A stretch of DNA of 64,000 nucleotides, taken from assembly GCA_030584025.1 (NCBI GenBank), contig CP129487.1, forward strand, positions 2,294,001 through 2,358,000, in the 5' to 3' direction. Each line of letters opens with the position of its first letter. Position 1 is the stretch's first letter. This DNA comes from Cyclobacteriaceae bacterium (lineage in GTDB: Bacteria > Bacteroidota > Bacteroidia > Cytophagales > Cyclobacteriaceae). The notes beneath the pieces were generated by a model, which saw nothing but the letters and a program-made list of their open reading frames with translations, ran no database searches and was not told where the DNA came from. Below are positions 9,089 to 16,705 of this stretch, piece by piece. Both the position numbers and the translations under genes were made by a program.

Positions 9089-9096
9089 TACCTTTG
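9089..9096 (+). promoter_or_regulatory. Candidate -7 promoter element and long leader of the cold-shock gene
   Basis: TACCTTTG matches the Bacteroidota -7 consensus TAnnTTTG; no convincing -33 TTTG is present at the usual spacing. If used, transcription would start near 9103 and leave an untranslated leader of about 160 bases before the cold-shock ATG at 9265, in keeping with the long leaders of cold-shock mRNAs. This is the only signal I see in the 330-base stretch 8935-9264. Confidence 0.4.
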
Positions 9097-9264
9097 ATCT
9101 GTATTAACATTTAGAACCCAACAGAAATTGTTGGTTTACCTTTTTAGTTTCAACATCCTTCCCATTCATTCCACTCCGGAATAAATTATCAGAAGCGGTA
9201 CTGCAATTATTTAGACTAGGTGCTTCGTACACGTAAACAATTAATTTTTTAACAATTTTTAACA

Positions 9265-9456
9265 ATGCAAGGAACAGTAAAATTTTTCAATGAAACCAAA
9301 GGTTTTGGATTCATTAAACCCAGTGATTCAAGTGAAGACATCTTCGTTCATTCTTCAGGTCTTATTGATGAGATCCGCGAGAACGATCAGGTTGAATACG
9401 ATGCCGAACGTGGTAAAAAAGGCATGAACGCAGTAAACGTAAAGGTAATAAACTAG
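9265..9456 (+). CDS. Cold-shock protein, CspA family
   Basis: A 63-residue single cold-shock domain, the normal size of bacterial Csp proteins. RNP1 is KGFGFIKP and RNP2 is DIFVHSS; both bind single-stranded RNA or DNA. Start MQGTVKFFNETKG is canonical. Csp proteins melt RNA secondary structure and act as transcription antiterminators or RNA chaperones. A long A/T-rich leader precedes the gene, and a strong hairpin terminator follows, shared with the convergent cold-shock-domain gene at 9533-9988. Which paralogue (cspA, C, E) cannot be decided. Confidence 0.95.
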   Translation: MQGTVKFFNETKGFGFIKPSDSSEDIFVHSSGLIDEIRENDQVEYDAERGKKGMNAVNVKVIN

Positions 9457-9478
9457 CTTTAATCAGTTTACAAAAACA

Positions 9479-9508
9479 AAAAAGTCACGGGCAACCGTGA
9501 CTTTTTTT
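9479..9508. terminator. Bidirectional Rho-independent terminator between two cold-shock genes
   Basis: Perfect 10-bp stem AAAGTCACGG (9481-9490) and CCGTGACTTT (9495-9504) with a GCAA tetraloop, an A-run on the left and a T-run on the right, so it can stop transcription from both sides. Confidence 0.92.
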
Positions 9509-9532
9509 ATTTTACTGCTACAGCACCAGCTG

Positions 9533-9988
9533 CTATGCCTTCTTCTTAACCTTTACCGCGTTGAGTCCTTTCAATCCACGCTCCACTTCAAAGGTTACCA
9601 TATCATTTTCAGCGATTGGTGTTTGTAAACCATTAACATGAACAAACACACTTTCCTGACTTTTTAAATCGCGAATAAAACCAAAACCTTTTCCCTGGTT
9701 GAAGAAGGTTACTTTTCCGGTGCGGATCAGATCGGCAGGATTAACAGGCTCCTCTTTTCGTGCACCCAGTAAAATATTTTCTTCCTTGATTTCTTTCTTT
9801 TTTGACGGATCGGGAGGCGTGCTGGACAGGTTCCCGTTTTCATCTACATAGGCAAACATTTCTTCCAGGCTCTTGCCTTCTTTGGCGTTGGCCTTGCGTT
9901 CTTCTTTGCGTTGTTCTTTTTCTTTGCGTTTCTGAAGTTTTCTTTTCTCTGCTTCTTTTTTGCTGAATGTTTCCTGTGATCTCGCCAT
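9533..9988 (-). CDS. Cold-shock-domain protein with charged N-terminal extension
   Basis: A 151-residue protein with two parts. Residues 1 to about 85 are highly charged and low-complexity, beginning with a Lys/Glu/Arg helix (KKEAEKRKLQKRKEKEQRKE) and then an acidic linker. Residues about 88 to 151 are a cold-shock domain with GKVTFFNQGKGFGFI (RNP1) and SVFVHVNGL (RNP2). The extension probably adds nonspecific RNA or ribosome contact (inference). Similar two-part Csp proteins are common in Bacteroidota. It is convergent with the single-domain cold-shock gene. Confidence 0.88.
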   Translation of the reverse strand: MARSQETFSKKEAEKRKLQKRKEKEQRKEERKANAKEGKSLEEMFAYVDENGNLSSTPPDPSKKKEIKEENILLGARKEEPVNPADLIRTGKVTFFNQGKGFGFIRDLKSQESVFVHVNGLQTPIAENDMVTFEVERGLKGLNAVKVKKKA

Positions 9989-10145
9989 AGTTTACGTTAA
10001 AGGTGTTTTAGTGATAGTCGAATTCCGGTTTCTCAAATGCAGATGAAAGGATGGCTAAAATCAAATCGCCCGCAGAAGAATTGCGTTGCAAAGGTACGGC
10101 TAAATGATGAGAATTAAACGTAACAGCATCGTTTAATTTGAGACC

Positions 10146-10577
10146 TTACTCAGGCACAACATTGCCATGTTCATCCATCGGCAAGAAGGGATTAAACGCA
10201 ATTTCCCACAGATTACCATCCACATCCGCCACATAACCACTATACCCGCCCCAAAAAACGTGCTGCGGCTCTTTAACCACAGTAACGCCATTGCTTTTCA
10301 AATCACTCACAATAGCATCAACTTCCGCCTCGCTTCTGGCATTCCACGCTAATGTAAAGCCTTTGAAACCGGTTCCTGCCGGACTTACCGCAGCATCTTC
10401 TGCCAACGAATCACGGTTGAAAAGTGAAAGCATCATTCCGTTCAGCATGAAGAAGGTAATGTCATCATTGCTCGATGCTGCTTTCTTCCAGCCAAACTTT
10501 TGTTCATAAAATTCGGTGGCCCGATTCACATCGGCAACTCCAAGTGTGATTAATGTTAGGCGTTGTTCCATTGACAT
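10146..10577 (-). CDS. VOC (glyoxalase/bleomycin-resistance) family protein
   Basis: A 143-residue vicinal-oxygen-chelate protein made of two beta-alpha-beta-beta-beta modules. Visible hallmarks are the N-terminal LITLGVADVNRATEFYEQKFGWK and the C-terminal GGYSGYVADVDGNLWEIAFNP, where a conserved Glu normally ligands a metal. Members include glyoxalase I, dioxygenases and drug-binding proteins; nothing here fixes the substrate. ATG 10577 is used; ATG 10571 is also possible. Isolated minus-strand gene. Confidence 0.82.
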   Translation of the reverse strand: MSMEQRLTLITLGVADVNRATEFYEQKFGWKKAASSNDDITFFMLNGMMLSLFNRDSLAEDAAVSPAGTGFKGFTLAWNARSEAEVDAIVSDLKSNGVTVVKEPQHVFWGGYSGYVADVDGNLWEIAFNPFLPMDEHGNVVPE

Positions 10578-10666
10578 GCTATTTTTTATAAAGTGATTAA
10601 ATCTTCAAACAATTAATGTTTCTATAACTAGTTGTCTTCATCGAAATATGTATTAGAAATTTCGCT

Positions 10667-11143
10667 TCAAGTTTCATCGGTGAGATTATCCCCCGCTGGC
10701 GGGGGTAAGGGGGTGGTCTTCACCCTCTGCCTCCTCTTTTTTAGAGGTAAGGCCTCATTCCGTTCAATCTCTTCAATCTTCAAATCAATCGCCTCAACCA
10801 CCCAGTTGATATTATTCAGTATCTCATCATCGTCAAACCTGAGTATATGAAAACCGGCTTCTCTTAGCCGATCCTCCTTTCGTTTATCCCTCTCCACCGT
10901 TTCCTCCGATGTGTGTGTAATGCCATCTACCTCAATCACCAATTTTAATTCCAAGCACATAAAATCAGCAATGAACTCCAGTACCGGTCGTTGTCTTCTA
11001 AATCCATATCCCTTGCGCATGCCGGCTCGAAGGGCATACTTCCAAAGGCAAGCTTCTGCTTTAGTCATCTCCTTACGCAGCCGGTTGGCAAACGGTTGAA
11101 GATTCCTATTATATGCGTAAAAATTTTTCTTGTTAGCATTCAT
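10667..11143 (-). CDS. DUF559 domain (Vsr-like endonuclease fold) protein inside an inverted repeat
   Basis: A 158-residue DUF559 protein, a family with the PD-(D/E)xK/Vsr endonuclease fold. The core is visible as GFRRQRPVLEFIADFMC followed by LKLVIEVDGITH, giving the D...ExD metal-binding residues, and a later FHILRFDDDEI. DUF559 proteins are thought to be nucleases but are largely uncharacterised. The gene lies exactly between two near-identical GC-rich repeats in inverted orientation. The left repeat is translated in frame as the C-terminal tail TTPLPPPAGDN. GTG 11152 would place the start inside the right repeat, so ATG 11143 is preferred. Confidence 0.85.
   Translation of the reverse strand: MNANKKNFYAYNRNLQPFANRLRKEMTKAEACLWKYALRAGMRKGYGFRRQRPVLEFIADFMCLELKLVIEVDGITHTSEETVERDKRKEDRLREAGFHILRFDDDEILNNINWVVEAIDLKIEEIERNEALPLKKRRQRVKTTPLPPPAGDNLTDET
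10690..10716. repeat. GC-rich palindromic repeat, left copy flanking the DUF559 gene
   Basis: The 27-base element contains the perfect palindrome-with-spacer CCCCCGCTGGCGGGGG (10690-10705) followed by TAAGGGGGTGG. It lies within the 3' end of the DUF559 coding sequence. Its reverse complement matches the element at 11149-11174 except for one missing base. Confidence 0.9.
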
Positions 11144-11148
11144 TTTTT

Positions 11149-11174
11149 CCACCCCCTACCCCCGCCAGCGGGGG
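11149..11174. repeat. GC-rich palindromic repeat, right copy flanking the DUF559 gene
   Basis: The 26-base element ends with CCCCCGCCAGCGGGGG (11159-11174) and is the reverse complement of the left copy at 10690-10716 with a single-base deletion. It lies 5 bases upstream of the DUF559 ATG. A third, degenerate relative may lie at 14336-14378. Confidence 0.9.
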
Positions 11175-11256
11175 ACAATGCTTCGATTCTAAAATTATAG
11201 TAACTGTACAACATTCTAGCAACTTTAATTACTAATCTAAATATTATCTTGCCCTC

Positions 11257-12000
11257 ATGGAGTCAGATATGATTATATATTGCAGTCTTCTGTTTCTGCT
11301 GATCTCATTCCTGTATTCTTCAGTGGGACATGCGGGAGCCTCCGGATACCTGGCGGTGATGGCGCTCCTCTCCTTTCCGGTGGAATCCATGAAACCGGTT
11401 TCGCTCACGCTCAATATTGTAGTCTCCCTCATTGCATCATACAAATTCATTCGTGCCGGATACTTCGATAAAAAACTCTTTTTGATTTTTGCGCTAACCT
11501 CCATACCATTGGCTTTTGTGGGCGGATACCTGCAGCTTGATCCGTTTTGGTTTAAAAAACTGGCCGGACTTTTTCTCATCGGATCAGCCGCCATGTTGCT
11601 GGCACGACAATACCTGAAACCAACGGATCAGAAAAAATCCATTTCCCTTGTACTGGCTCTGGGTATCGGTGCACTGATTGGTTTCCTTTCGGGATTGTTA
11701 GGCGTTGGCGGTGGCATTTTTCTTTCACCCATTTTGATTTTAATGGGATTAACTACCCTGCGCACAGCCTCGGGCATTGCGGCTCTGTTTATTTTGTGCA
11801 ACTCGCTGCTGGGATTGGCCGGGCATTACACCTCCCTACCCAATCTGTCAAAAGAAATTCTATACTTTATTCCCGTTGTGATCATTGGCGGCTATGCCGG
11901 AGCTCATTTGGGTTCAGGGAAATTCAACACCAAACTGATTACCACCTTTTTATTTGTGGTGTTGCTGTCGGCTGGGGTTAAATTTTTGGTTGTGGGGTAA
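11257..12000 (+). CDS. Sulfite exporter TauE/SafE family membrane protein
   Basis: A 247-residue polytopic membrane protein with about seven to eight hydrophobic helices. The family repeat is visible at both halves: SSVGHAGASGYLAVMALL near residue 22 and GFLSGLLGVGGGIFLSPILIL near residue 148. TauE/SafE proteins are proposed anion exporters or importers for sulfite, sulfoacetate and related compounds; the substrate here is unknown. ATG 11257 is used; an ATG four codons later is possible. A TTATCTTG box about 10 bases upstream resembles a degenerate -7 element. Confidence 0.85.
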   Translation: MESDMIIYCSLLFLLISFLYSSVGHAGASGYLAVMALLSFPVESMKPVSLTLNIVVSLIASYKFIRAGYFDKKLFLIFALTSIPLAFVGGYLQLDPFWFKKLAGLFLIGSAAMLLARQYLKPTDQKKSISLVLALGIGALIGFLSGLLGVGGGIFLSPILILMGLTTLRTASGIAALFILCNSLLGLAGHYTSLPNLSKEILYFIPVVIIGGYAGAHLGSGKFNTKLITTFLFVVLLSAGVKFLVVG

Positions 12001-12003
12001 TTT

Positions 12004-12037
12004 GATTTAAGATTCAAGATTTCGGATTTGAGATTTA
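12004..12037. repeat. Short tandem-like GATTT repeat
   Basis: Five imperfect 7-base units around AAGATTT / CGGATTT / GAGATTT fill the space between the convergent TauE-like and lipoprotein genes. Such tracts are common dispersed intergenic elements in Cytophagales (recollection, not checked here). Confidence 0.5.
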
Positions 12038-12754
12038 CTATTCTTGTGATGAGAGCCATAACTTCATGGCACCACGATCAAATTCCAACTTATCAACATG
12101 GCCCATCATGGAATTATCACGTGTAATTAAATGCAGGTGCATGTTGGAATCGTGGTGGGTGAAGATGCCTTTGTGGCGCCTGCTAAAAAAGGCAAGAATT
12201 TCAACTTCCTCACCAACTACTTTATAGTTAACCTGACCCTGGTGCGCTTCATCCGGTGAAGATACTGTAGAGCCCGGTGGAAGGTTTACAACATGAATAG
12301 TAGCCTTGCTGATTTTTCCGGTTAACCGAAAAGCAAAAGGATGTTTTTGGTTTGTCATTATGCTATCAATAAATCCTTCCAACGACTTTAGTTCAGTAAC
12401 GCTATCAGGTAAACCGAATGATTCCCATTGCGGCACTTGCACATGAACAAAAAAAGGTGCTTTCACCTGAAAGGTTTCTGTAACCGACATGGTACTGTCT
12501 GTTAACACGCGCGAAACAAACGACTTGCCATCCAGTATTAAAATTTCACCCACCAGAAATTCAATCGGTCCAAGTCCATAAAGATTTTCTTTATCCCGAA
12601 GCGAATCCAGATCAATCGTGCCCTGCAACTCGCCCTTCCACATCACGTTGCGCATGGCACCGGTAACGTAAACCTCTGACTCTTCCTGTGAGGTTTTCGC
12701 ACAACTGACGACAAGAAATAAAATCAGAAAATACTTTGCTGAAAAACTGTACAT
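12038..12754 (-). CDS. Acetolactate decarboxylase-like lipoprotein
   Basis: A 238-residue protein with lipoprotein signal MYSFSAKYFLILFLVVSC (lipobox VVSC). The mature part resembles alpha-acetolactate decarboxylase: LYGLGPIEFLVGEILILDGKS in the first half and HHDSNMHLHLITRD ... GHVDKL near the C terminus, which supplies the H-x-H...H zinc ligands of the family. The classic enzyme makes acetoin from acetolactate in the cytosol; an exported lipid-anchored form suggests another substrate or a changed role (inference). It begins 1 base after the M48 protease gene and is the last gene of a lemA-protease operon. ATG 12754 is chosen because it yields the signal peptide. Confidence 0.75.
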   Translation of the reverse strand: MYSFSAKYFLILFLVVSCAKTSQEESEVYVTGAMRNVMWKGELQGTIDLDSLRDKENLYGLGPIEFLVGEILILDGKSFVSRVLTDSTMSVTETFQVKAPFFVHVQVPQWESFGLPDSVTELKSLEGFIDSIMTNQKHPFAFRLTGKISKATIHVVNLPPGSTVSSPDEAHQGQVNYKVVGEEVEILAFFSRRHKGIFTHHDSNMHLHLITRDNSMMGHVDKLEFDRGAMKLWLSSQE

Positions 12755-12755
12755 C

Positions 12756-13703
12756 TCAGAACTCCTCCAAAATCTTAATGCGCTTTTCAATGGGCGGATG
12801 TGTGGCAAATAATCCTTCCAGCGCAGTCATGAACCCGGACGATTTATCCGGGCGGTTTTCAATGAACATCTCCTTTACTTCATCATTTTTTACAGTGCTG
12901 ATTTCATGATTACCTGAAACTTTCCGCAAGGCAGAAGCCAATGCCTGCGGATTCTTGGTCATGTCGGCTGCACCCGCATCGGCCATGTACTCGCGCTTAC
13001 GCGATAAGCCAAACTTAAACATCAAGGCAAGAAAGTAAGCGACTGCGGCAATGATCAACGCGATAATAATCAGCCTGCCATCCTTTTTGTTGTTACTGCT
13101 CCGGCCGCGACCGTACAATACACTACGAAACAGAATCTGCACCACAAACGAAAAAATTCCTACAAAAATGATAGTGATCACCAACAACCGCACATCACGG
13201 TTACGAATGTGCATCAACTCATGCGCAATCACGCCTTCCAGTTCATCATCGGTGAGTTTATCGATAATACCACGGGTCAGGGTCACAGTAAAATTTTTCT
13301 CAGTCAAGCCACTGGCGAAAGCATTCAATCCGGGATCTTCAATGATGTGAATTCTGGGCATAGTCATTCCTTCTGTCATGCACAGGTTTTCTACCAGGTT
13401 ATACACACGCATGTTTTCCTTGCGCTCCAGGGTTTTAGCCCCGGTGGCCGCATCAATCATCTTGCTGTGAAGCGTAAAGGCGATCAGAAACCAGATGACA
13501 ACAACTCCTGCCACCCACGGAGCCACAACCAAAAACAGTTCGTTTACCCGGCTAATATCGGTTGGATAATTTTCGCTTCCCGAAGTGAAATACAAGAAAG
13601 CATAAACACCTCCCAGCACCAATGCCGGAAAGGCCAGCAGGTATAACACAGACATCCGGTTGTTCCGGCTTATCTGGGTATGAATCCCAACATAACCGGC
13701 CAT
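12756..13703 (-). CDS. M48 family membrane metalloprotease, HtpX-like
   Basis: A 315-residue membrane protease. Two N-terminal helices (VLYLLAFPALVLGGVYAFLYF and LFLVVAPWVAGVVVIWFLIAF) precede the zinc motif HELMH in EGVIAHELMHIRNRD; a further helix pair follows, then the third-ligand region SRKREYMADAGAADMT and the conserved end ATHPPIEKRIKIL. HtpX-type proteases degrade misfolded membrane proteins at the inner membrane. The gene starts 3 bases after lemA, the common lemA-htpX arrangement of Bacteroidota. It has a longer N terminus than E. coli HtpX. Confidence 0.9.
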   Translation of the reverse strand: MAGYVGIHTQISRNNRMSVLYLLAFPALVLGGVYAFLYFTSGSENYPTDISRVNELFLVVAPWVAGVVVIWFLIAFTLHSKMIDAATGAKTLERKENMRVYNLVENLCMTEGMTMPRIHIIEDPGLNAFASGLTEKNFTVTLTRGIIDKLTDDELEGVIAHELMHIRNRDVRLLVITIIFVGIFSFVVQILFRSVLYGRGRSSNNKKDGRLIIIALIIAAVAYFLALMFKFGLSRKREYMADAGAADMTKNPQALASALRKVSGNHEISTVKNDEVKEMFIENRPDKSSGFMTALEGLFATHPPIEKRIKILEEF

Positions 13704-13706
13704 CGG

Positions 13707-14270
13707 TTAATTGAAATTAATATCAGGAGCTTTAGTGGCGGCTGCGCGCTCTTCACCTAAATCGAACATAGCCGCGGTGCTGAAACCAAACATACCGGCA
13801 AACAATACATTGGGAAAAACCTGTATGGCGGTGTTCAGTTCTTTGGTTGCCGAATTAAAGAACCTGCGCACGGCAGCCAATTTATTTTCCACATCAGATA
13901 TTTCACTTTGCAGGTGCATGAAGTTGGTATTGGCTTTTAAATCCGGATAGGCTTCCAATTGAATGCGCAAGCCAGCCAACGCACTTGACAATTGCTGTTC
14001 TGCTGCAATTTTACCGTCAATACTGCTGGCGCTCATGGCTTTGCTACGGGCTTCCGTTACTTTGGTGAGTACGCCTTCTTCATGCTTCATGTAACCCTTA
14101 ACTGTGTTTACCAGTTGAGGAATGAGGTCGTGGCGCTGTTTCAGTTGTACATCAATATCCGCAAACGCGTTTTCTCTTCTGTTTCTGAGTTTTACCAGGT
14201 TGTTGTAGATGCCGATTACATAGAAAACCAGCACGACAGCCACAATGGCAATAATAATTCCGATGGTCAT
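13707..14270 (-). CDS. lemA: LemA family protein
   Basis: A 187-residue protein of the LemA family: one N-terminal membrane helix (IGIIIAIVAVVLVFYVIGIYN) followed by an antiparallel helical bundle with the signature LVKLRNRRENAFADIDVQLKQRHDLIPQLV and the C-terminal FNSATKELNTAIQVFPN. The molecular function is not established; the family is frequently encoded with HtpX-like proteases or TPM-domain proteins. It is the first gene of a three-gene minus-strand operon. Confidence 0.92.
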   Translation of the reverse strand: MTIGIIIAIVAVVLVFYVIGIYNNLVKLRNRRENAFADIDVQLKQRHDLIPQLVNTVKGYMKHEEGVLTKVTEARSKAMSASSIDGKIAAEQQLSSALAGLRIQLEAYPDLKANTNFMHLQSEISDVENKLAAVRRFFNSATKELNTAIQVFPNVLFAGMFGFSTAAMFDLGEERAAATKAPDINFN

Positions 14271-14335
14271 TTTTGAATGGGATTAAGTGAAGATTAAAAA
14301 TACGAGGTTTTTTGATAATACCATCACCCACGCAC

Positions 14336-14378
14336 GCCCCCTAACCCTGCCCGTAAGGTCATGCGGGCCCGAAGGGGG
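14336..14378. repeat. GC-rich hairpin, degenerate relative of the DUF559-flanking repeat
   Basis: CCCCC (14337-14341) and GCCCG (14349-14353) pair with CGGGC (14364-14368) and GGGGG (14374-14378). The left part, CCCCCTAACCCTGCCCG, resembles the CCCCCTACCCCCGCC side of the repeat at 11149-11174. It lies in the 139-base gap upstream of lemA, which otherwise has only a TATTTTTA box near 14295-14302. Confidence 0.55.
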
Positions 14379-14409
14379 AATCACCACGCGCATTACTATC
14401 TACATAAAA

Positions 14410-14907
14410 TCAAAGACCAATCTCCTTCTGATACGCCACTACATCCAGCACCTTTCCAAACTTCTCCCCTACATTTTTAAAATGCGCACACTTTACAAAA
14501 CCTGCTTTTTCAAATAACGCGATACTGGAAAGGTTGTCACCGGTAATTACGCCTACCAGGTTTTTTAAGCCTACTTCTTTTGCAACGTCTTCCAGGTATC
14601 TCAATGCTGCTTTCCCGATTCCCTTGCCAGAGAACTCCGGCTTGAGGTAAATGCTGATTTCAGCAGTGCGATCATAGACTGGTCGCTTTTTGTGATAGGT
14701 TAAGAAACAGTAGCCGGCAAGTCTATCATCACCATAGATCAGATAAGATTTGTACAGCGGATGATTGATGAAAATAAATTCTTGCAATTGCTCAAGTGTA
14801 ATGGGTTCGGTGTGAAATGTGGCGGTAGCGTTTCTTATGTACCAGTCGTAGATGGCTTTAACTTCATGAAGTTTCTCCATTGTGATTTTATCGAACGTTA
14901 TTTTCAT
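14410..14907 (-). CDS. GNAT N-acetyltransferase, phosphinothricin-acetyltransferase-like
   Basis: A 165-residue GNAT protein. The acetyl-CoA-binding loop is KPEFSGKGIGKAALRYLEDV, preceded by the strand AEISIYL; the N-terminal IYDWYIRNATATFHTEPIT is typical of the Pat/Bar-like subgroup, which acetylates phosphinothricin, methionine sulfone or other amino-acid analogues. The natural substrate is not evident. Isolated minus-strand gene with ATG start. Confidence 0.85.
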   Translation of the reverse strand: MKITFDKITMEKLHEVKAIYDWYIRNATATFHTEPITLEQLQEFIFINHPLYKSYLIYGDDRLAGYCFLTYHKKRPVYDRTAEISIYLKPEFSGKGIGKAALRYLEDVAKEVGLKNLVGVITGDNLSSIALFEKAGFVKCAHFKNVGEKFGKVLDVVAYQKEIGL

Positions 14908-14939
14908 AAACGATCTACTGGATATTCATGATACTGATT

Positions 14940-15584
14940 CTATTTAAGTTTATAACCAAGAGTAAGTCCAAAAAACTGTGTACGCTCGGAGAATATAAAA
15001 GTTTCATCCATGGTTTCAAATTTCAGTTCAGAGGTGTTGTTGAAGTTTAAAAGAAAATCAGTCCGCAAACCAATTTGAACATTTGATATTTCATACCTAA
15101 TACCAAATCCCAATGTGCAACCATATTGTATCTGATTTACATCAAACTGGGTTTGGAAATAACTAAAAGCGTTGCTTTTGTTTGCAACCAAAATATCCAC
15201 TCGCGGACCAGCTGCAATAAATGGGACAATGCCTGAACGGGTTGGATACTTCAAATCGATTGTTGTATTTATTGACACATAATTGAGAACCGTAACAGAC
15301 CTACCCTGACAGGCAGCGTTTGCTCCGCAGGGAAAATAGACTAGTCCACTATGCTTTTTTGACACATATCCAATATTACTGGAGAAACTGAAATGTCTCT
15401 TATTATAATAAGTTACGCCAAGAAAAACTGAGCTGTTTCTTGCGACTTCATCTTGTGGTGTATAACCTAATGGCGTTGCATTCCAACTAAATTTGGATGC
15501 GGATAATCCTGTATTTAAAGTTATGACTTGAGCATTCAGCTGAAGTGCTGTGAAATAAGTGATGATGAATATAATTTTCTTCAT
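14940..15584 (-). CDS. Outer-membrane beta-barrel protein (PorT-like)
   Basis: A 214-residue protein with signal peptide MKKIIFIITYFTALQLNAQ and a mature part of alternating amphipathic strands ending in the aromatic-rich RTQFFGLTLGYKLK, as expected for a small 8-stranded barrel of the outer-membrane beta-barrel superfamily of Bacteroidota. A short Cys-containing loop (YFPCGANAACQGRS) may form a disulfide. Function unknown. It sits between an acetyltransferase and a hydrolase gene on the same strand. Confidence 0.75.
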   Translation of the reverse strand: MKKIIFIITYFTALQLNAQVITLNTGLSASKFSWNATPLGYTPQDEVARNSSVFLGVTYYNKRHFSFSSNIGYVSKKHSGLVYFPCGANAACQGRSVTVLNYVSINTTIDLKYPTRSGIVPFIAAGPRVDILVANKSNAFSYFQTQFDVNQIQYGCTLGFGIRYEISNVQIGLRTDFLLNFNNTSELKFETMDETFIFSERTQFFGLTLGYKLK

Positions 15585-15619
15585 AAAATAGTTTCCATCA
15601 TTATTTTAAAAACGTATAA

Positions 15620-16591
15620 TTAATTTCCTTTTGAATTCATCTTTTTCACATACCCCAATAGTATCCGATAAAACGCCTCCTGCTGTTCTTCCATAATTTC
15701 ATGGCCGCACTGTTCAATAACATGCATTTCACTGTTTCGAAAACATTCCTGCTGCATGTAAAATGTCGACTCACCCTGATCATCCTGGCGGCCATAGACA
15801 ATCAAGGCCGGAGTTTTTAATTTCTTTAGCTTATCGGTGATGTCGAATTTTGTTTCCAGTACTTCTTTATCGATGATAGGGATAGGCTGAAAATTAAACT
15901 CGTAAAATAACCCCTCGTACATCTTCCGGGAGATTTTACTCCTGTCGTGATACATAGCCCGAACGTGAATGAGAATAAATTCCTTGTAGGCCAATACTAT
16001 TTTGTTCAACGAGTCAGCCCGTTTCAATGAATCAAGCTCGCGTTCAGTTTTACCAGAAAAGATTTGCTGCAGCCTGTTAAGTGAATCCAATTCAACTGCG
16101 GAACGTCTTGCAAACTGATTGTCATACAACACATTCCAGAGTTTATAGGATGGTGGCGCAGAACACACCAGGATGATGTGCGAAACAAATTTGGAATACT
16201 GTGCCGTATAATTCATGGCCAACAGTCCGCCCCACGAAACACCCAGCAGGGCAATTTGCTTATCGCCACGGTGCTGACGCAAGCGTTCAAGATCATCGGT
16301 GTACCGGGCTATGGAAATGGTATTTTCATTAATAAGTATGTTGCGCGATTTACCCGAGCCGCGCTGATGTACGATAACACAGGTGTACCAATTCTTCAGG
16401 CTATCGGCCAGCTGGCGGTAGCTTTGCCCCGGATACTCGCCCGGCCCGCCCGACAAAATATACAACGCTGGACCGCTGCCGTGTTGCTCATAGTAAAGCG
16501 TAAGTCCATCGCTGGTATAGCTATGAAGGTTTTGGCCTGAACAAAATGAGGCGGTGACGAAAAGTACTATTACCTGAACGATATACCTCAT
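15620..16591 (-). CDS. Exported alpha/beta hydrolase, proline-iminopeptidase-like
   Basis: A 323-residue alpha/beta hydrolase with signal peptide (MRYIVQVIVLFVTASFCSG). The oxyanion region is LSGGPGEYPG, the nucleophile elbow is GVSWGG (Ser), the acid is probably the Asp in VYGRQDDQGES and the base His is in EQCGHEIMEEQ. HGGPG-like plus GxSxGG suggests relation to proline iminopeptidases or haloperoxidase-like hydrolases. The substrate is unknown. A perfect palindrome (16603-16621) and a cluster of hairpins lie just upstream. Confidence 0.82.
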   Translation of the reverse strand: MRYIVQVIVLFVTASFCSGQNLHSYTSDGLTLYYEQHGSGPALYILSGGPGEYPGQSYRQLADSLKNWYTCVIVHQRGSGKSRNILINENTISIARYTDDLERLRQHRGDKQIALLGVSWGGLLAMNYTAQYSKFVSHIILVCSAPPSYKLWNVLYDNQFARRSAVELDSLNRLQQIFSGKTERELDSLKRADSLNKIVLAYKEFILIHVRAMYHDRSKISRKMYEGLFYEFNFQPIPIIDKEVLETKFDITDKLKKLKTPALIVYGRQDDQGESTFYMQQECFRNSEMHVIEQCGHEIMEEQQEAFYRILLGYVKKMNSKGN

Positions 16592-16602
16592 ATCCCTATT
16601 CT

Positions 16603-16621
16603 ACTTGTATTAGATACAAGT
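16603..16621. promoter_or_regulatory. Perfect palindrome upstream of the alpha/beta hydrolase gene
   Basis: ACTTGTAT-TAG-ATACAAGT has two 8-base arms with a 3-base centre and lies 12 bases upstream of the hydrolase ATG. It could be an operator for a dimeric regulator or a small hairpin in the leader. Confidence 0.4.
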
Positions 16622-16701
16622 TAGCCATCGTTTGAGTTCTTTTCAAACAAACATGCACTCCTAATACGTTATTGGTCAAGAAGACCAACAACGGCTAGAA
16701 C
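16620..16701. repeat. Structured intergenic element with two hairpins of complementary loops
   Basis: An outer imperfect stem, GTTAGCC (16620-16626) and GGCTAgAAC (16693-16701), encloses hairpin 16630-16648 (GTTTGA/TCAAAC, loop containing TTCTT) and hairpin 16672-16688 (TTGGTC/GACCAA, loop AAGAA). The loops are complementary. A third hairpin of the same design is at 17615-17641. It fills the gap 16592-16705. Confidence 0.6.
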
Positions 16702-16705
16702 GTTC

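Noticed and set aside
14287..14517. Plus-strand open frame of 76 codons
   Set aside because: It crosses a GC-rich hairpin and overlaps the acetyltransferase gene in antisense; no protein-like features.
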